NCBI GenBank assembly: GCA_049515175.1
Contig: JBEKUI010000025.1
Span: 1 to 26,125 of the forward strand
Reading direction: 5' to 3'
Origin: JACQNR01 sp049515175
GTDB lineage: Bacteria > Acidobacteriota > Terriglobia > UBA7540
DNA: 26,125 bases
Positions 25,169 through 26,125 of this stretch are shown one piece after another (position 1 is the stretch's first letter; every line of letters begins with the position of its first letter). The notes beneath the pieces were generated by a model. It was not told where the DNA came from, did not search any database, and worked only from the letters and a program-made list of their open reading frames with translations. Both the position numbers and the translations under genes were made by a program.

Positions 25169-25954
25169 GCTGAGTCCTGTCGCGGGCTTCTTGAACCTCG
25201 AGAGCATCTGATTCCGAACGCGCTCGGATAGCGTCTCGACATCATCCCGAGTCAACCCCGCCGTGGCAATGGGCGGGTGGAGGATCATCTCGACGTGTCC
25301 TGGCCGGATGTGGACGGTGTCAGGTTTCAACACGGTCATCGTCCCATTCAGGGTCACCGGAGTCACTGGCACGCCGGCAAGAATTGCCAATCGAAATGCG
25401 CCGGATTTGAAGGGAAGGATTGCACCGTCCCGGCTGCGTCCCCCCTCGGGAAACACGACCACCGGGTAGCCGTCGCGAATCTTAGTGGCGGCATCGTCGA
25501 TGCTGCGGCGCGCCTCGCCCGGGCGGTCGCGACCCACGGCGATGTGCCCCGACCTTCGCAGGTGCCAACCCATAAAAGGATAGCGGAACAAGGAGCGCTT
25601 GGCGACGAATCGAAACTGGAAAGGCAGATGCGCCAGGAGGACGGGAATATCCATCGAGCTCTGGTGGTTGACACACAAGATCGCGGGCGAGCCCTTGCCC
25701 GCATACTCGAGGCCCTCCACGGAGACCGTGATGCGGCTCGTTTTCAGAATCAACCAGGACCAGATTCGCGCACAGAGATGCTGCCAGCGGCCGCGCGCGT
25801 CGAACAGGGAGCCCGTCAAGGAGAGCGTGCCCATGATGGCCGTATACAAATAGATCAGGTTGTTCGTGAAGACGAGGGAGCGACAATAGCTCAGGAGTTC
25901 CCGGCTACTTCTCGGGGCCACCTTCTTTGCCGAGATTGCGGGAGGGGTCGCCAT
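25163..25954 (-). CDS. plsC: 1-acyl-sn-glycerol-3-phosphate acyltransferase
   Basis: Adds the second fatty acyl chain to form phosphatidic acid at the inner membrane. 263 residues with an N-terminal hydrophobic helix (about 31-50). The acyltransferase motifs are NHQSSMD at residues 96-102 (catalytic His and Asp), the FRYPFMGWHLRRSGHIAVGR block, FPEGGRS at 168-174 and a VPVTPVTLNGT motif IV. The last residues (GLSD) run into repeat DNA. The ATG at 25954 lacks a clear ribosome site. It is the first of a same-strand group with the SDR and exported-protein genes, although the gaps of about 80-225 bases make a single operon uncertain. Confidence 0.92.
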   Translation of the reverse strand: MATPPAISAKKVAPRSSRELLSYCRSLVFTNNLIYLYTAIMGTLSLTGSLFDARGRWQHLCARIWSWLILKTSRITVSVEGLEYAGKGSPAILCVNHQSSMDIPVLLAHLPFQFRFVAKRSLFRYPFMGWHLRRSGHIAVGRDRPGEARRSIDDAATKIRDGYPVVVFPEGGRSRDGAILPFKSGAFRLAILAGVPVTPVTLNGTMTVLKPDTVHIRPGHVEMILHPPIATAGLTRDDVETLSERVRNQMLSRFKKPATGLSD

Positions 25955-26031
25955 GGCGATATCAGACCCGCGCGGCGGCTTGTTCGCGCTGCCCGCTGAA
26001 ACTTAAAGAGTATTACATAATATAGTGACAG

Positions 26032-26125
26032 CTAGAACAGTTCGGCCTGTTTCCAGAACGCCGTCACCAAGGTGGGCCGGCGACGCATACGCCGCAATGC
26101 CGAGCGGGCGGCGGCACTCAGCTCC
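26032..26125 (-). CDS. 3' end of an unidentified gene, cut by the window edge
   Basis: An open minus-strand frame enters at the window end and stops with TAG at 26032-26034. The visible 30 residues are basic and Ala/Arg-rich (SAAARSALRRMRRRPTLV...) and end WKQAELF. It is too short to identify. The AT-rich stretch at 26008-26030 between it and plsC is where a plsC promoter would be expected. Confidence 0.4.
   Translation of the reverse strand, partial: ELSAAARSALRRMRRRPTLVTAFWKQAELF

Noticed and set aside
25081..25245. N-terminal extension of the SDR protein to an upstream ATG
   Set aside because: The extension runs through repeat DNA and overlaps the plsC coding end, and its sequence is unlike any SDR N-terminus.

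Overview
The window is high-GC bacterial chromosome with Gram-negative cell architecture: TonB/ExbB/ExbD, SecDF, several lipoprotein signal peptides and an HslUV protease. Gene content, the tgt-yajC-secD-secF order, the TonB-ExbB-ExbD-ExbD-TPR cluster and the degenerate short-period repeats between and inside genes suggest an Acidobacteriota member. That placement is inference from gene style; there is no rRNA or other decisive marker in the window.

Layout. 1-312: no gene; a near-perfect 24-bp palindrome running into a tetranucleotide tandem repeat. 313-4971 (+): tgt, yajC, secD, secF (tRNA queuosine modification and the Sec accessory complex). 5039-8617 (+): an energy-transduction operon of a TonB protein with a multi-pass N-terminus, ExbB, two ExbD paralogues and a TPR lipoprotein, closed by a strong hairpin terminator. 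8736-9731 (-): an orphan sugar-binding lipoprotein. 10041-10538 (+): an exported cytochrome P460-type haem protein. 10821-12968 (+): bifunctional Rel. 13024-13215 (-): rpmB. 13344-14414 (+): a PpiC/SurA-type foldase lipoprotein. 14432-18885 (-): biotin-dependent acyl-CoA carboxylase genes, read as carboxyltransferase, then biotin carboxylase, then biotin carrier. 18954-20011 (-): transaldolase with a coupled small membrane protein. 20115-23212 (-): hslV, hslU and a coupled fibronectin-type lipoprotein. 23259-25954 (-): exported protein, SDR oxidoreductase and PlsC acyltransferase. The last 94 bases hold the 3' end of another minus-strand reading frame.

The most unusual locus is 16633-17337. 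A two-gene DUF4258 / YgiT-type zinc-finger cassette, resembling a toxin-antitoxin pair, sits between the carboxyltransferase and biotin carboxylase genes. It is flanked by two copies of the carboxyltransferase 3' end. The downstream copy is a 38-codon remnant, 93% identical in DNA over 117 bp; six of its seven differing codons are synonymous. That points to recombination with a diverged homologue or loss of an old tandem paralogue rather than a fresh duplication.

A second theme is degenerate 7-8-nt-period repeat blocks that intrude into coding sequence. One forms an in-frame insert in tgt, one encodes the hydrophobic core of a signal peptide, and two supply the stop codons of genes.
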